From Methyloceanibacter superfactus (lineage in GTDB: Bacteria; Pseudomonadota; Alphaproteobacteria; Rhizobiales; Methyloligellaceae), in NCBI RefSeq assembly GCF_001723305.1, contig NZ_LPWF01000033.1, forward strand, positions 1 to 64,000: a stretch of 64,000 nt of DNA. Reading direction: 5' to 3'. Each line of letters starts with the position of its first letter. Position 1 is the stretch's first letter. The position numbers and the translations under genes were made by a program. This document shows positions 1-9,827 of the stretch, piece after piece. The notes beneath the pieces were generated by a model, which saw nothing but the letters and a program-made list of their open reading frames with translations, was not told where the DNA came from and made no database searches.

Positions 1-305
1 CGGCCTGAGGCGGCGGCGCCATTGGCGGGGGTGGCGGCACGGGCGCTCGCGCGGAGCTTGCGGCTGAGGCGTCGGAGCCTGCGGGGCGGCTTGTGGAGCT
101 GGCGCTTGTGGCGCCGGCGCCGCGGGTGGCTGCGGCGCCTGAGCCGGCGCGGCCTGGGGCGCCGCGGCTACCGCCTCGGCACCGGCTGGCTTTGCCATCC
201 AGACATGGCTGCACTTCGCGCAGCGACCTTGCGTCCTTCGGGTGGAAACGCCGCCTTGATCTCATAGCGGGTCCCGCACGCCGGGCAGATGATCTGTGTT
301 GCCAT
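1..305 (-). CDS. MJ0042-type zinc-ribbon protein, partial and frameshifted
   Basis: The gene begins at the ATG complementary to 303-305 and runs off the left edge of the window. The first residues, MATQIICPACGTRYEI, carry the first CPxC knuckle of the zinc-finger/MJ0042 family. The expected second knuckle (VRCAKCSHVW) appears only if one base is restored near position 224, where a GG appears to have become G. Behind it the restored frame encodes a long Pro/Ala/Gln-rich linker, and a further frame change near the window edge looks likely because a Pro-rich reading continues in another frame. Proteins of this family usually have this N-terminal ribbon, a Pro-rich linker and a membrane segment. 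The gene is divergent from ftsE. Family call is good; function is unknown. Confidence 0.7.
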
Positions 306-441
306 TTCAGAAGCCGAAAATCGTCCGTTACGCGAGGACTTTACGAACGCCCCATGTGTTGCCCAATTCCATTGATACCGGACGGGGAGTTCAGCATAAA
401 GAGCCTGTGGTGGGCAATCTTAAGAGACTTAAGGAAGACGG

Positions 442-1104
442 GTGATCCGCTTTGACAACGTCGGGCTCCGCTACGGCTCAGGCCCGGAAATCTTGCGTGA
501 CGTCACCTTTCACGTGCTTCCCGGGTCCTTTCATTTCCTGACCGGACCGTCGGGCGCCGGAAAGACCTCGCTTTTGCGCCTGCTTTTCATGTCCCTCCGG
601 CCGACCAGAGGGCTGATTTTCGTGTTTGGCGAGAATGTCGCCGATCTCCCGCGCAACGGCCGGGCGGCGCTCCGCCGGCGAATCGGCATCGTTTTCCAGG
701 ATTTCCGCCTGCTCGACCATCTCACCACCTGGGAGAATGTGGCCCTCCCCTTGCGCGTCATGGGCCGGAAAGAATCCGACTATGCCGAGGACGTGACCGA
801 TCTGCTCCGCTGGGTCGGCCTCGGCGAACGGATCCATGCCTATCCCGAGATCCTGTCGGGCGGCGAGAAACAGCGCGCGGCCATCGCCCGCGCCGTGATC
901 GGCCGCCCCGAGCTGCTTCTCGCCGACGAGCCCACGGGAAATGTGGATCCCGCCATCGGCAACCGCCTGCTCCGGCTGTTCGTCGAGCTCAATCGGCTCG
1001 GCACCTCGGTCATCATCGCCACCCACGATTACGCGCTCATGGACCAGCTCGAGGCCCCGCGCCTCATGCTCTATGACGGCCAGTTGCAGGTCAGCACTCC
1101 GTGA
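442..1104 (+). CDS. ftsE: Cell-division ABC transporter ATP-binding protein FtsE
   Basis: FtsE is the cytoplasmic ATPase that works with FtsX at the divisome to activate periplasmic peptidoglycan hydrolases. The 220-residue protein has a Walker A GPSGAGKT at residues 35-42, an LSGGEKQR signature near 138 and a Walker B ending ADEPTGN near 161, all typical of the family. The start is a GTG at 442, preceded by AAGGA at 431-435; no upstream start fits better. Its stop overlaps the GTG start of ftsX as GTGA, so the two are translationally coupled. Length matches the usual 220-225 residues. Confidence 0.95.
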   Translation: MIRFDNVGLRYGSGPEILRDVTFHVLPGSFHFLTGPSGAGKTSLLRLLFMSLRPTRGLIFVFGENVADLPRNGRAALRRRIGIVFQDFRLLDHLTTWENVALPLRVMGRKESDYAEDVTDLLRWVGLGERIHAYPEILSGGEKQRAAIARAVIGRPELLLADEPTGNVDPAIGNRLLRLFVELNRLGTSVIIATHDYALMDQLEAPRLMLYDGQLQVSTP

Positions 1105-2097
1105 GCGTCGTCACTGACATCCGGGATTATCCCTGGACCACGCTGCTGGCCGCCGTGCTGCCGGCGCGGCTCACCGCGCTGCTGCCGAAGCGCTTCCAAG
1201 CCGCGCCCTCGCAGATCGTGCCGTCCGCCTCCATCGCCGGCAACGCGCTGGCCGTGGTCATCGCCATCATGACGTTTCTCGCCTGCCTCACCGCCGGCGG
1301 CGTCTACATGATCAACCAATCGGCGCAGCTGGGTCGACGACATCGCCAGCGAGATCACCATCGAGCTCGATCCGGTGAACACCGCCGACATCGAGAAGAA
1401 GATGACGCTGGTCTCGCTATTTCTCGCCAAACAGCGGGGCATCACCCGGGTTAAGCCGCTCACCGCCGACGATTCGGCCAAGCTGCTCGAGCCGTGGCTC
1501 GGCTCCACCGCCGCCCTGTCTGCGCTGCCGATCCCCCGTCTGATCGCGGTGGAGATCGACCGCTCCAGCCCGCCGGACATCGGTCTCATCAAGAACGCGC
1601 TCAATCAGAATTTCGAGGGCGTCACCCTCGACGACCACCGCCGCTGGCAGGCGGAGATCCGCTCCATCACCCGCTCCGCGGCGCTTGGCGGCATCGCCGT
1701 GCTCGGTCTGGTCGCCGCCGCCACCATCGCCGCCATCATCTCGGCCACCCGCAGCGCCATGGCGTCCAACCGCGAGATCATCGAGGTGCTGCATTTCGTC
1801 GGCGCCAATGAGCGCTTCATCTCAGGCGAGTTCGAACGTCACTTCCTGGGGCTTGGCGTGCGGGCCGGCCTTATCGGGGCCGTATCCGCGGCAGTCGCCT
1901 TCCTCCTTTTGCCCTTCGCCATGCATCTGCTGGGCGGCGGCGTCGTCACCGAGGCGGAGACGCGCCGCCTGCTGGGCTCCGGCGAGCTCGATTTTGGCGG
2001 CTACCTGCTTTGTGTGCTCGTGGTTATCGTGGTCGCGGGCCTGTGCATGATCACCTCGCGGCTTGGCGTGTTCCGCGTCTTAAAATCCTACGCATGA
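1101..2097 (+). CDS. ftsX: Cell-division protein FtsX, frameshifted in this sequence
   Basis: FtsX is the membrane partner of FtsE. The first segment (MSVVTDIRDYPW onward) contains the first membrane helix (ALAVVIAIMTFLACL). At about 1328-1332 the frame changes, and the rest (WVDDIASEITIEL onward, to 2097) gives the periplasmic domain and three further membrane helices. Removing one base from the CAGCTGGG stretch joins the two parts into a protein of about 331 residues, normal for alphaproteobacterial FtsX. The N-terminal part starts with a GTG overlapping the ftsE stop. Because both halves are well conserved and ftsE is intact, I read this as a sequence error rather than a dead gene. Confidence 0.88.
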
Positions 2098-2182
2098 GTG
2101 CTGTAATGACCCCCGGTGAAGCGGATTTCGCGGCCGTGCGATATTGCCTATTCTGCGCCGCGCCGGGGTGGGTTTGGAGTAA

Positions 2183-2893
2183 GTGGTGACGGAGGACGTG
2201 CAGGAGGTCCAGGAGAGCGCGGGGCGGCGGCATTTCCGGCGCTTCGGCGGCTTCGTGGGCAGCGTCCGGCTGCTCTTCGACGCGACCATCCTGGCGCTCG
2301 TCATGCTCATTATCGGCTTCATCGTGTTCGCCAACAGCGTGGACCGAGAGCGGCGCGAGCCGGCCTATGCCGCCGACGGCATCGCCGTGCTGACCGGCGG
2401 CGTGGCGCGCATCGACGAGGCCATGAAGCTGCTGGCCAAGGGTAAAGCCAAGCGCGTGCTGATCACCGGCGTCAATCGCGACACCACACGGGAGCAATTG
2501 AAGACGCTGGCGAGCCAAGGCGACCAGTATTTCGCCTGCTGCGTCGACATCGACAAGGAGGCGCGCAACACCATCGACAACGCTACCGAGACCGCTCAAT
2601 GGGTCGCGCTGCATAAATATGGCTCCGTCATCGTCGTCACCTCCAACTATCACATGCCCCGCGCCCTGGCCGAGCTCGCCCGGGCCATGCCGGGGGTGAC
2701 GCTGATCCCCTATGCCGTGGTCGACAACAACGTGCATGTGGAACGCTGGTGGACCTTCCCCGGCACCACCAAGCTGCTGCTGTCCGAATATCTCAAATAC
2801 ATCCCGGCGCTGGCCCGGCTCGGCGCCACCAATCTGGTGCGCATGACCGTGCGGGGCGGTTCCGTGCCCCCCGAGGACCAGCCGGAGCCTTGA
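2183..2893 (+). CDS. YdcF/SanA-type DUF218 membrane protein
   Basis: This 236-residue protein has a short cytoplasmic N-terminus, one membrane helix near residues 35-55 (ILALVMLIIGFIVFA) and a DUF218 domain. The domain signs are the IAVLTGG segment, AKRVLITGV, the acidic NTIDNATETA segment and VTSNYHMPRA. Family members are envelope proteins linked to cell-wall integrity, but their chemistry is not established. The start is one of two adjacent GTG codons (2183 or 2186) behind GGAG at 2176-2179. The gene lies between ftsX and plsC on the same strand, with short gaps, so it may share their transcript. Confidence 0.85.
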   Translation: MVTEDVQEVQESAGRRHFRRFGGFVGSVRLLFDATILALVMLIIGFIVFANSVDRERREPAYAADGIAVLTGGVARIDEAMKLLAKGKAKRVLITGVNRDTTREQLKTLASQGDQYFACCVDIDKEARNTIDNATETAQWVALHKYGSVIVVTSNYHMPRALAELARAMPGVTLIPYAVVDNNVHVERWWTFPGTTKLLLSEYLKYIPALARLGATNLVRMTVRGGSVPPEDQPEP

Positions 2894-2910
2894 GCCCGGC
2901 TCCCGTGATC

Positions 2911-3636
2911 ATGCTCCGCTCAATCCTCTTCGCTCTTCTGTTCTATGTGACGACGGCGCTGTTCGTGGTGCTCGGCAGCCCGCTCCTGTTCGCGCCGCGC
3001 AGTTGGGCCATGGCGGCGCTCAAGGTGCATGCCCGCACCGAGCTCTGGCTCCTGAAGCACGTCGTCGGTTTGGACTACGAGGTACGCGGCCTCGACAAGC
3101 TGCCGAACGGCCCCTGCCTCATCGCCTGCAAGCATCAATCGGCGTGGGAGACCTTCGCCCTCATTCCCATGTTCCGCGATCCCGCCTTGCTGATGAAGCG
3201 CGAGCTGTTCTGGATCCCGTTCCACGGGTGGTTCTCCTACAAGTTCGGGATGATCCCGGTGGACCGCGACAAGGGTCCGACGGCGCTGCGCCGCATGCTG
3301 CGCGCGGCCAAGGAACGAATCGAGGCTGGGCGCGAAATCATTTTGTTCCCCGAAGGAACCCGCCGCGCGCCGGGTGCGCCCCCCGCTTACAAGACGGGCA
3401 TCGTCCTGATTTATTCGGCGCTCGGCGTCCCTTGCGTGCCCGTCGCGCTGAACTCCGGATTTTTCTGGCCGCGGCGCAGTTGGCTCAGAAAGCCCGGGAA
3501 AATCGTGGTCGAGATCCTCGAACCCCTGCCGCCGGGCCTCCCCAAGGCCGAATTCATGAACCGGCTGGAGGACGACATCGAGACCGCCTCCGCCCGTCTG
3601 TTGGCCGAGGCGAAGACCGTGGACGGCATCGGTTAA
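2911..3636 (+). CDS. plsC: 1-acyl-sn-glycerol-3-phosphate acyltransferase (PlsC family)
   Basis: PlsC transfers a second acyl chain to lysophosphatidic acid at the inner membrane. The 241-residue protein has an N-terminal hydrophobic segment, the catalytic HxxxxE-type motif KHQSAWE (the family usually has HxxxxD), the substrate motif FPEGTR and the downstream VPVALNS segment. I chose the ATG at 2911; a GTG at 2905 is an alternative, and longer upstream readings run into the preceding gene. It begins about 18 bases after the YdcF-type gene. A second, more divergent acyltransferase occurs in this window at 43.1-43.7 kb. Confidence 0.92.
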   Translation: MLRSILFALLFYVTTALFVVLGSPLLFAPRSWAMAALKVHARTELWLLKHVVGLDYEVRGLDKLPNGPCLIACKHQSAWETFALIPMFRDPALLMKRELFWIPFHGWFSYKFGMIPVDRDKGPTALRRMLRAAKERIEAGREIILFPEGTRRAPGAPPAYKTGIVLIYSALGVPCVPVALNSGFFWPRRSWLRKPGKIVVEILEPLPPGLPKAEFMNRLEDDIETASARLLAEAKTVDGIG

Positions 3637-3783
3637 CTCCTTGTTAACACTTAAAAGCTTGACGCGGTCCGGAGCAAAGTTCATCCTTTGTTCCAGAAAG
3701 AATCGTGATCGCCGGCGGGTCTTGAATTTGTCATCGGTCAACCCATTTCAGGTAGGTCTGTTTAGTTAACGGGACGGATTTTC

Positions 3784-4200
3784 ATGTGGACGAGCGAAGC
3801 CATAGCCGCTGAGACGACGGCCCCTTGGGGGCCGGCCGACGAGCCTGCGCTGGTCTGCGCCGAGGCCGCCTTCGCTCAGGCCTTCCACTATTGGCGTGGC
3901 GCTTCGGGCCGCCGCTATCTCCACAGCGTCTATACGCTGGTGGGCTGCCCTGCCCTGCCCCAAGCAAACTACATCCTGGTGCGCCGTTATCAGGACGGCA
4001 CGCGCGAGGCGATCGCCTTCGGCGACACCAAGGACGACGCCGCCTCGCTCAACCTCGCCCATCTCCGCCATGAGGGCGCCAAGTGCGGCGCCAACGAGGT
4101 GCATGTCCACCTCCTGGCCGACAACGCCCATGACCGGGCGCTGGTCGAGGCCGATCTGACCGCCGCCCATATGCGCCGGCGCACGGCCGAGGCCGCGTAG
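3784..4200 (+). CDS. Conserved hypothetical protein, 138 residues
   Basis: I do not recognise a named family. The protein is soluble, without a signal peptide or membrane helix. Features that can be seen are a Trp/Tyr-rich centre (FHYWRGASGRRYLHSVY), a basic strand (YILVRRYQDGTREAIAFG) and a histidine-bearing segment NEVHVHLLADN near the C-terminus. It starts at an ATG at 3784 and is convergent with phaR. The stretch 3637-3783 in front of it has no gene and is long enough for its promoter. Codon use matches the neighbours, so it is very likely a real gene. Confidence 0.7.
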   Translation: MWTSEAIAAETTAPWGPADEPALVCAEAAFAQAFHYWRGASGRRYLHSVYTLVGCPALPQANYILVRRYQDGTREAIAFGDTKDDAASLNLAHLRHEGAKCGANEVHVHLLADNAHDRALVEADLTAAHMRRRTAEAA

Positions 4201-4227
4201 GACCGACTTCCGAAATTCGAAGAACGC

Positions 4228-4863
4228 TTAGTTGCGGGACAGCTTCTCGAGCCGCTGCTGCATGGCCAAGAGTTCGGCCTTGAGCGTATCGATATCGTCC
4301 CCGCCCGGCGCCCCGGCGCCGATCTTGGCCACCGGCGCGGAACTCGCCTCGGCGCCTTCCTTGGCGTCCTCTGCAGGAAGTCCGTTGGCATTGGCGTCGG
4401 ACCCGGAGAAGGGCGTGAACATGCCGAAAGCCCGCTCGAACGTGTCGAAATTCTTCCGCACCTGTTCTTGCATCGCATCAAAGGCCGCCGTGCCGAAGGC
4501 ATTGGCGAAGCGGCGGCGATACTGCTCCTGCTGGCGGGTCAGCGAGTCGAGGCTGAACTCAAGATAGCTCGGTACAAGCTTCTGCATGCTGTCGCCATAG
4601 AAGCGGATGAGCTGGCGCAAGAAGCCGATCGGCAGAAGGTTGGTGCCTCTGCTTTCCTGATCGACGATGATCTGGGTAAGGACAGCATGGGTGAGGTCTT
4701 CGCCGGTCTTCGCGTCGTAGACGACAAAGTCCCGCTCTCCCCGCACCATTTCGGCCAGGTCCTCGAGCGTCACATACGTGCTTGTATCGGTATTATAGAG
4801 CCGCCGGTTGGCGTATTTCTTGATAATGACCGGCCGACCCTCTTGGTCCGCGTCCCTAGCCAA
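4228..4863 (-). CDS. phaR: Polyhydroxyalkanoate synthesis repressor PhaR
   Basis: PhaR binds both DNA and polyhydroxyalkanoate granules and represses phasin and polymer genes until polymer is present. The 211-residue protein has the PHB/PHA accumulation regulator DNA-binding domain at residues 12-75 (IIKKYANRRLYNT, then YVTLEDLAEMV and TRGT-type NLLPI) and a downstream domain with QQEQYRRRF. The C-terminus is Ala/Gly-rich and ends in a short coiled-coil-like segment. The start appears to be a TTG at 4863 behind AGGAG; no ATG or GTG upstream of the conserved KKYANRRLYNT fits. It is divergent from phaA, so the 195-base gap between them is the likely control region. Confidence 0.94.
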   Translation of the reverse strand: MARDADQEGRPVIIKKYANRRLYNTDTSTYVTLEDLAEMVRGERDFVVYDAKTGEDLTHAVLTQIIVDQESRGTNLLPIGFLRQLIRFYGDSMQKLVPSYLEFSLDSLTRQQEQYRRRFANAFGTAAFDAMQEQVRKNFDTFERAFGMFTPFSGSDANANGLPAEDAKEGAEASSAPVAKIGAGAPGGDDIDTLKAELLAMQQRLEKLSRN

Positions 4864-4980
4864 TTGCCTTCACTCCTACGCTCTGTGGCAGCGCCTAAGG
4901 CTACTCTATGCCGCACCTGCGAAGATAACTAGCACGTTCCTTGTGCGGGGCACCAGAGGCTTCGCCGGAGGCTTAAGGGC

Positions 4981-5048
4981 CCCTAGGCCATTGGTAGGCT
5001 TTCCCTATGGAAATCCCTAGGGTATGACCTGTGGTCCCTAGGGGTATG
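4981..5048 (+). promoter_or_regulatory. Repeated CCCTA boxes upstream of phaA
   Basis: The phaR-phaA gap holds four CCCTA boxes at 4981, 5003, 5015 and 5036. The last two are a near-perfect direct repeat: TCCCTAGGGTATG at 5014-5026 and TCCCTAGGGGTATG at 5035-5048. Their starts are 21 bases apart, two turns of the helix, and the last box ends 10 bases before the phaA ATG. The arrangement looks like an operator or promoter-proximal site. Which protein binds is unknown; PhaR is a candidate by position only. Confidence 0.5.
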
Positions 5049-5058
5049 GAGAATTCGA

Positions 5059-6240
<1,182 letters not shown>

Positions 6241-6269
6241 GTCCCGGCCTCAAGCAGGCGTAGGGTTTT

Positions 6270-6298
6270 GTGTGGGGTGGCCGTTCGCCGCCCCACAC
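6270..6298 (+). other. Intercistronic hairpin between phaA and phaB
   Basis: A 12-base-pair stem (GTGTGGGGTGGC with GCCGCCCCACAC, one G-U pair) closes a five-base loop at 6282-6286. It is followed by GCGGGTTTTATC, which is only weakly T-rich. It could act as a partial terminator or as an mRNA-stabilising element setting different phaA and phaB levels. Confidence 0.6.
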
Positions 6299-6350
6299 GC
6301 GGGTTTTATCACCAAGAAGCCGGCGCCAACGTGCGCCAAGGGAGGAAGCT

Positions 6351-7073
6351 ATGGGACGTGTGGCTCTGGTCACGGGAGGAACACGCGGCATCGGCGAAGC
6401 TTGCTGCAAGGCGCTGAAGAAGGCCGGCTACAAGGTCGCCGCCAGCTATGCCGGCAATGACGACGCCGCCAACGCCTCAAGAAAGGAAACCGGCATCCCG
6501 GTGTTCAAATGGGACGTCGGCGACTACCAGGCTTGCGAGCAGGGCGTCATCGCCGTCGAGAACGAGGTCGGCCCGGTCGAGGTGCTGGTCAACAATGCCG
6601 GTATCTCGCGCGACGCCATGCTCCAAAAGATGAGCAGCGAGCAGTGGGAGCAGGTCATGCGCACGGATCTCGACTCCGTGTTCAACATGCGCGCCAGGGT
6701 GATCAACGGCATGCGCGAGCGGGGCTTCGGCCGCATCGTCAACATCTCCTCGATCAACGGCCAGCAAGGCATGCTCGGCTTGAGCAATTACTGCGCGGCC
6801 AAGGCCGGCATGATCGGCTTCACCCGGGCCGTGGCGCTGGAAGGCGCGCGCAAGGGCATCACCGCCAACGCCATCGCGCCGGGCTATGTTGCGACCGAGT
6901 TGCTGTCGGGCGTTTCCGAGAAAGTGATGGAGCACATCGTCGGCCAGATTCCCGTGGGCCGTCTCGGCGAAGCGGACGAGGTCGCCCGCTGCGTCGTGTT
7001 CCTTGCCGCCGACGAATCCGCCTGGATCACCGGCTCGACGCTGACCATCAATGGCGGCCAGCTGATGGACTAA
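6351..7073 (+). CDS. phaB: Acetoacetyl-CoA reductase
   Basis: PhaB reduces acetoacetyl-CoA to (R)-3-hydroxybutyryl-CoA with NADPH, the step between phaA and the polymerase. The 240-residue SDR has the cofactor motif TGGTRGIG at residues 9-16, NNAGIS, a catalytic serine in NISSING, and the YCAAK active-site pair. The ATG at 6351 sits behind a strong GGGAGGAAG, which settles the start. It is downstream of phaA on the same strand; the polymerase gene phaC is not in the window, which is common in Hyphomicrobiales. Confidence 0.96.
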   Translation: MGRVALVTGGTRGIGEACCKALKKAGYKVAASYAGNDDAANASRKETGIPVFKWDVGDYQACEQGVIAVENEVGPVEVLVNNAGISRDAMLQKMSSEQWEQVMRTDLDSVFNMRARVINGMRERGFGRIVNISSINGQQGMLGLSNYCAAKAGMIGFTRAVALEGARKGITANAIAPGYVATELLSGVSEKVMEHIVGQIPVGRLGEADEVARCVVFLAADESAWITGSTLTINGGQLMD

Positions 7074-7103
7074 CGGGCTTTCGCTCTCCGAGGCGCCGGG
7101 GCC

Positions 7104-7531
7104 TTACGGCTCCCAGCCTTGGGGGGCGAGCTCGAACCCGGCGAAGTCGAAGCCGGGCGCCACGGTGCAGCCGATCAGCGTCCACGCGCCTAAGCTCCGC
7201 GCGGACTGCCACGCACCGGCCGGCACCACCCTTGCGGGTGCTCGCCAGCGATCAGATCGGAACCGAGCTTCACCTCGCGCCGTGTGCCCGCGTCGTCCGC
7301 GATCTCGAGCAGAAGCGGCGCACCCCCATACCAGTGCCACATCTCGACCGCATCGACCCGGTGCCAGTGGGAGACTTCGCCCGACTTCAGCAGGAACAGG
7401 ATCGCCGTGGAGTGCGCGCGGCCCTCGTGTCCGGGCGCGTCGCGGAACGTCTCGCGGAACCAGCCGCCTTCGGGGTGCGGCACGAGCTTCAGATGGGCGA
7501 TGACCTCGTCGGCAGTGAGCGGTTCGGCCAT
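7104..7531 (-). CDS. Cupin-5 (DUF985) family protein, frameshifted
   Basis: The first part (MAEPLTADEVIAHLKL, EGGWFRETF, then the cupin strand SHWHRVDAVEMWHWYGG) is a DUF985/cupin-5 fold. The conserved end (VVPAGAWQSARSLG, then CTVAPGFDFAGFEL) is in another frame. One base is missing at the CCC of 7229-7231 (a GGGG run read as GGG on the coding strand). The restored protein is about 142 residues. Family members are beta-barrel proteins of uncertain function. The stop of gloB lies one base upstream, so the two are probably one transcript with gloB first. I infer a sequence error. Confidence 0.8.
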
Positions 7532-8305
7532 CTAGAACCGGTCCTTGCGCTTGCGGACCTCGCCGAACACCACGTCGAGCGGCTGTCCTTCGAGACCGAG
7601 CCGCTGCTGGATCGCGGGGCTCGACGCGCGCAGGAAGGGATTGGTGGCGAGCTCCTGGCCGATCGTCGTCGGCAGCGACGGCGCGCCCTTCGCGTCATTC
7701 TCCGCGACCTCGGCGGCGCGCGCTTTCAGCGCCTCGTTCTCCGGCTCGACGGTCAGCGCGAAGCGGCAATTGGCGCCGGTATATTCGTGGCCGCAGTAAA
7801 CATCCGTCTCCGGCGGCAGCGCCGCGAGCTTCGACAACGACGACCACATGGTGGGGGCATCGCCTTCGAGCAGCTTGCCACAGCCGACCGAAAATAGCGT
7901 GTCGCCGACGAACACCGCAGCCTCGTCGGGGAAGTAATAGCTGACATGCCCACGCGTATGGCCGGGCGTCTCGATCACGCTGCCCTTGGCGCCGCCAATG
8001 TCCACCGTGTCGCCCTCCTTCACCTCCACGTCGAGACCGGGGATCGAGCCCGCCTCGCGCGCCGGTCCGGTGACGGTGCAACCGGTCTTCTTCTTCAGAG
8101 GGCCGATGCCCGCCGTATGGTCCGCATGATGATGCGTGACCAGGATGTCGGTCAGGTTCCAGCCCTTGTCTTCGAGGGCGGCGAAGATCGGCTCCGCCTC
8201 GGGCGCATCGATCGCCGCCGTGGCGCCGGTCTCCGCGTCATGGATCAGCACGCCGTAATTGTCGGCCCGCGTCGGAAATTGATAAATCTCGAGCTTCGCC
8301 ATCAT
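7532..8305 (-). CDS. gloB: Hydroxyacylglutathione hydrolase (glyoxalase II)
   Basis: GloB hydrolyses S-lactoylglutathione to lactate and glutathione, completing methylglyoxal removal. The metallo-beta-lactamase fold shows the THHHADHT zinc site, GHTRGHVSYY, the FVGDTLFSVGCGK segment, and CGHEYTGANCRF at the C-terminal side. The HAGH C-terminal domain follows and ends in EVRKRKDRF. Two adjacent ATGs (8305 and 8302) are possible starts behind AAGAAGAAAG. It overlaps nothing, is followed by the cupin gene on the same strand, and is divergent from the methyltransferase gene. Confidence 0.93.
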   Translation of the reverse strand: MMAKLEIYQFPTRADNYGVLIHDAETGATAAIDAPEAEPIFAALEDKGWNLTDILVTHHHADHTAGIGPLKKKTGCTVTGPAREAGSIPGLDVEVKEGDTVDIGGAKGSVIETPGHTRGHVSYYFPDEAAVFVGDTLFSVGCGKLLEGDAPTMWSSLSKLAALPPETDVYCGHEYTGANCRFALTVEPENEALKARAAEVAENDAKGAPSLPTTIGQELATNPFLRASSPAIQQRLGLEGQPLDVVFGEVRKRKDRF

Positions 8306-8455
8306 GCTTTCTTCTTTTTCGCTGCTAGCCTTCGGGGGTGCGGACCGTAACACCCAAATCGCGGCGATTGAAACCGCGCGCGCTTGAGCCTTAAGTGGGT
8401 GACGATCCGGGTCTCAAGAACGAACTTTAAACGTAAGCCGCGCGACACTTCAGCC

Positions 8456-9241
8456 ATGCATCTCGACGCATTCGACCTCAAGGACTTCTACGCCCGCCGG
8501 CTCGGGCTGATGGTGCGCCGCCTGCTCCGGCTGACCATCCGCGCGCGCTGGGGCGACGTGAAGGGCCTGAACGTCTTCGGCCTCGGCTATGCCACGCCCT
8601 ATCTCGGCGAGTTCAGAGGCGAGGCGCGCAGCCTCGGCGCGCTGATGCCGGCCGGGCTCGGCGCCCTGACCTGGCCTGATCGAGGTCAGTCCATGAGCGT
8701 GCTCGTGGACGAGACGGAGCTGCCTCTGGACGACGAGGCCGCCGACCGCATCCTGCTCGTGCATATGCTGGAATGGTCGGAGCAGTCGCGCGTCCTGCTG
8801 CGCGAGATCTGGCGCGTGCTCAGCCCGCAAGGGAAGCTGCTCATCGTCGTCCCCAACCGGCGGGGCTTGTGGGCCCGGGTCGACACCACGCCCTTCGGCT
8901 ATGGCAGCCCGTTCAGCCGCTCCCAGCTCACACAGCTTCTGAAAGAGGCGATGTTCTCGCCGGAAGGCTGGCAATACGCGCTCTACACGCCGCCCTTCAA
9001 CTGGCGCGTGCTGACGCGCTGGCCCGGTTTCTGGGAGCGCCTCGGTCTCATCCTGTGGCCGACCTTCTCCGGCGTGATCCTGGTGGAGGCGACCAAGCAG
9101 GTCTACGCGGCGATGCCGGTGCGCGAGACCGAGCGGCAGGTCCGCCGCCGCATCGTGCCGGTGCCGGCCGGCGCCGTGACGCCGCGCCTAGCGCGACAGC
9201 AGAAAGACCGCCTGCTCGCCGAAGAGATTCTGCGCGAATAA
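8456..9241 (+). CDS. Class I SAM-dependent methyltransferase-like protein
   Basis: The 261-residue protein resembles type-11 methyltransferases. The cofactor motif I is degenerate (GLNVFGLGYATPYLG), while the later parts, ETELPLDDEAADRILLVHMLEW and LREIWRVLSPQGKLLIVVPN, are typical. Substrate is unknown. The ATG at 8456 begins the conserved MHLDAFDLKDFY. It is divergent from gloB, and its 3' end overlaps the convergent metW by 54 bases (9188-9241). Both ends look genuine. Enzymatic activity is not certain because of the altered motif I. Confidence 0.8.
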   Translation: MHLDAFDLKDFYARRLGLMVRRLLRLTIRARWGDVKGLNVFGLGYATPYLGEFRGEARSLGALMPAGLGALTWPDRGQSMSVLVDETELPLDDEAADRILLVHMLEWSEQSRVLLREIWRVLSPQGKLLIVVPNRRGLWARVDTTPFGYGSPFSRSQLTQLLKEAMFSPEGWQYALYTPPFNWRVLTRWPGFWERLGLILWPTFSGVILVEATKQVYAAMPVRETERQVRRRIVPVPAGAVTPRLARQQKDRLLAEEILRE

Positions 9242-9814
9242 CGGCATGGCGACCAGCTTGGTGCCGTAGGCGTTGAGCGCGATCGCCCGCTCCACCTTGG
9301 CGCCCACGTCGTCGCACAGATTGAGGAAATCCTTGATCGTGCACAGATGGATATTGGGCGTGTCGTACCAGCGCTCGGGCAGATTGTCCGTACGCGGCAT
9401 ATGTCCGCCGAACATCAGCTGCGTGCGCACCCGCCAATGGCCGAAATTCGGGAAGGACACCACGGCCCGCTTGCCGATGCGCAGCAGCTGCTCCAGCACC
9501 AATCGCGGCGAGTAGGTCGCCTGGATGGTCTGCGACAGGATCGCGTAGTCGAAGGCGAGATCGGGATAGTAAGCGAGGTCGTCGTCCGCATCGCCCTGGA
9601 TCACCGCGAGCCCTTGCGCCACGCAGGAGTTCACCCCCGCTTGGCTGAGCTCTATGCCGCGCCCGTCGACGCCGTGCTTCTCAGCTAGGATACGCAACAG
9701 CGTGCCGTCGCCGCAGCCGATATCGAGCACGCGCGAGCCCGGCGTCACCATCTCGGCGATCAGCAGGAGGTCGACGCGGGTCGTGTCCGTCGGCCGGACG
9801 CTGTGGGCTTTCAC
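9188..9814 (-). CDS. metW: Methionine biosynthesis protein MetW
   Basis: MetW is a SAM-methyltransferase-like protein that accompanies MetX in many alphaproteobacteria and is needed for homoserine acylation. The 208 residues show motif [13 protein letters not shown], the GIELSQAGV acidic loop and [11 protein letters not shown]. The start is a GTG at 9814, 13 bases after the metX stop, so the pair is an operon. Its 3' end overlaps the opposite-strand methyltransferase gene. Confidence 0.94.
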   Translation of the reverse strand: MKAHSVRPTDTTRVDLLLIAEMVTPGSRVLDIGCGDGTLLRILAEKHGVDGRGIELSQAGVNSCVAQGLAVIQGDADDDLAYYPDLAFDYAILSQTIQATYSPRLVLEQLLRIGKRAVVSFPNFGHWRVRTQLMFGGHMPRTDNLPERWYDTPNIHLCTIKDFLNLCDDVGAKVERAIALNAYGTKLVAMPLFAQNLFGEQAVFLLSR

Positions 9815-9827
9815 CGGGGCGTCATGG

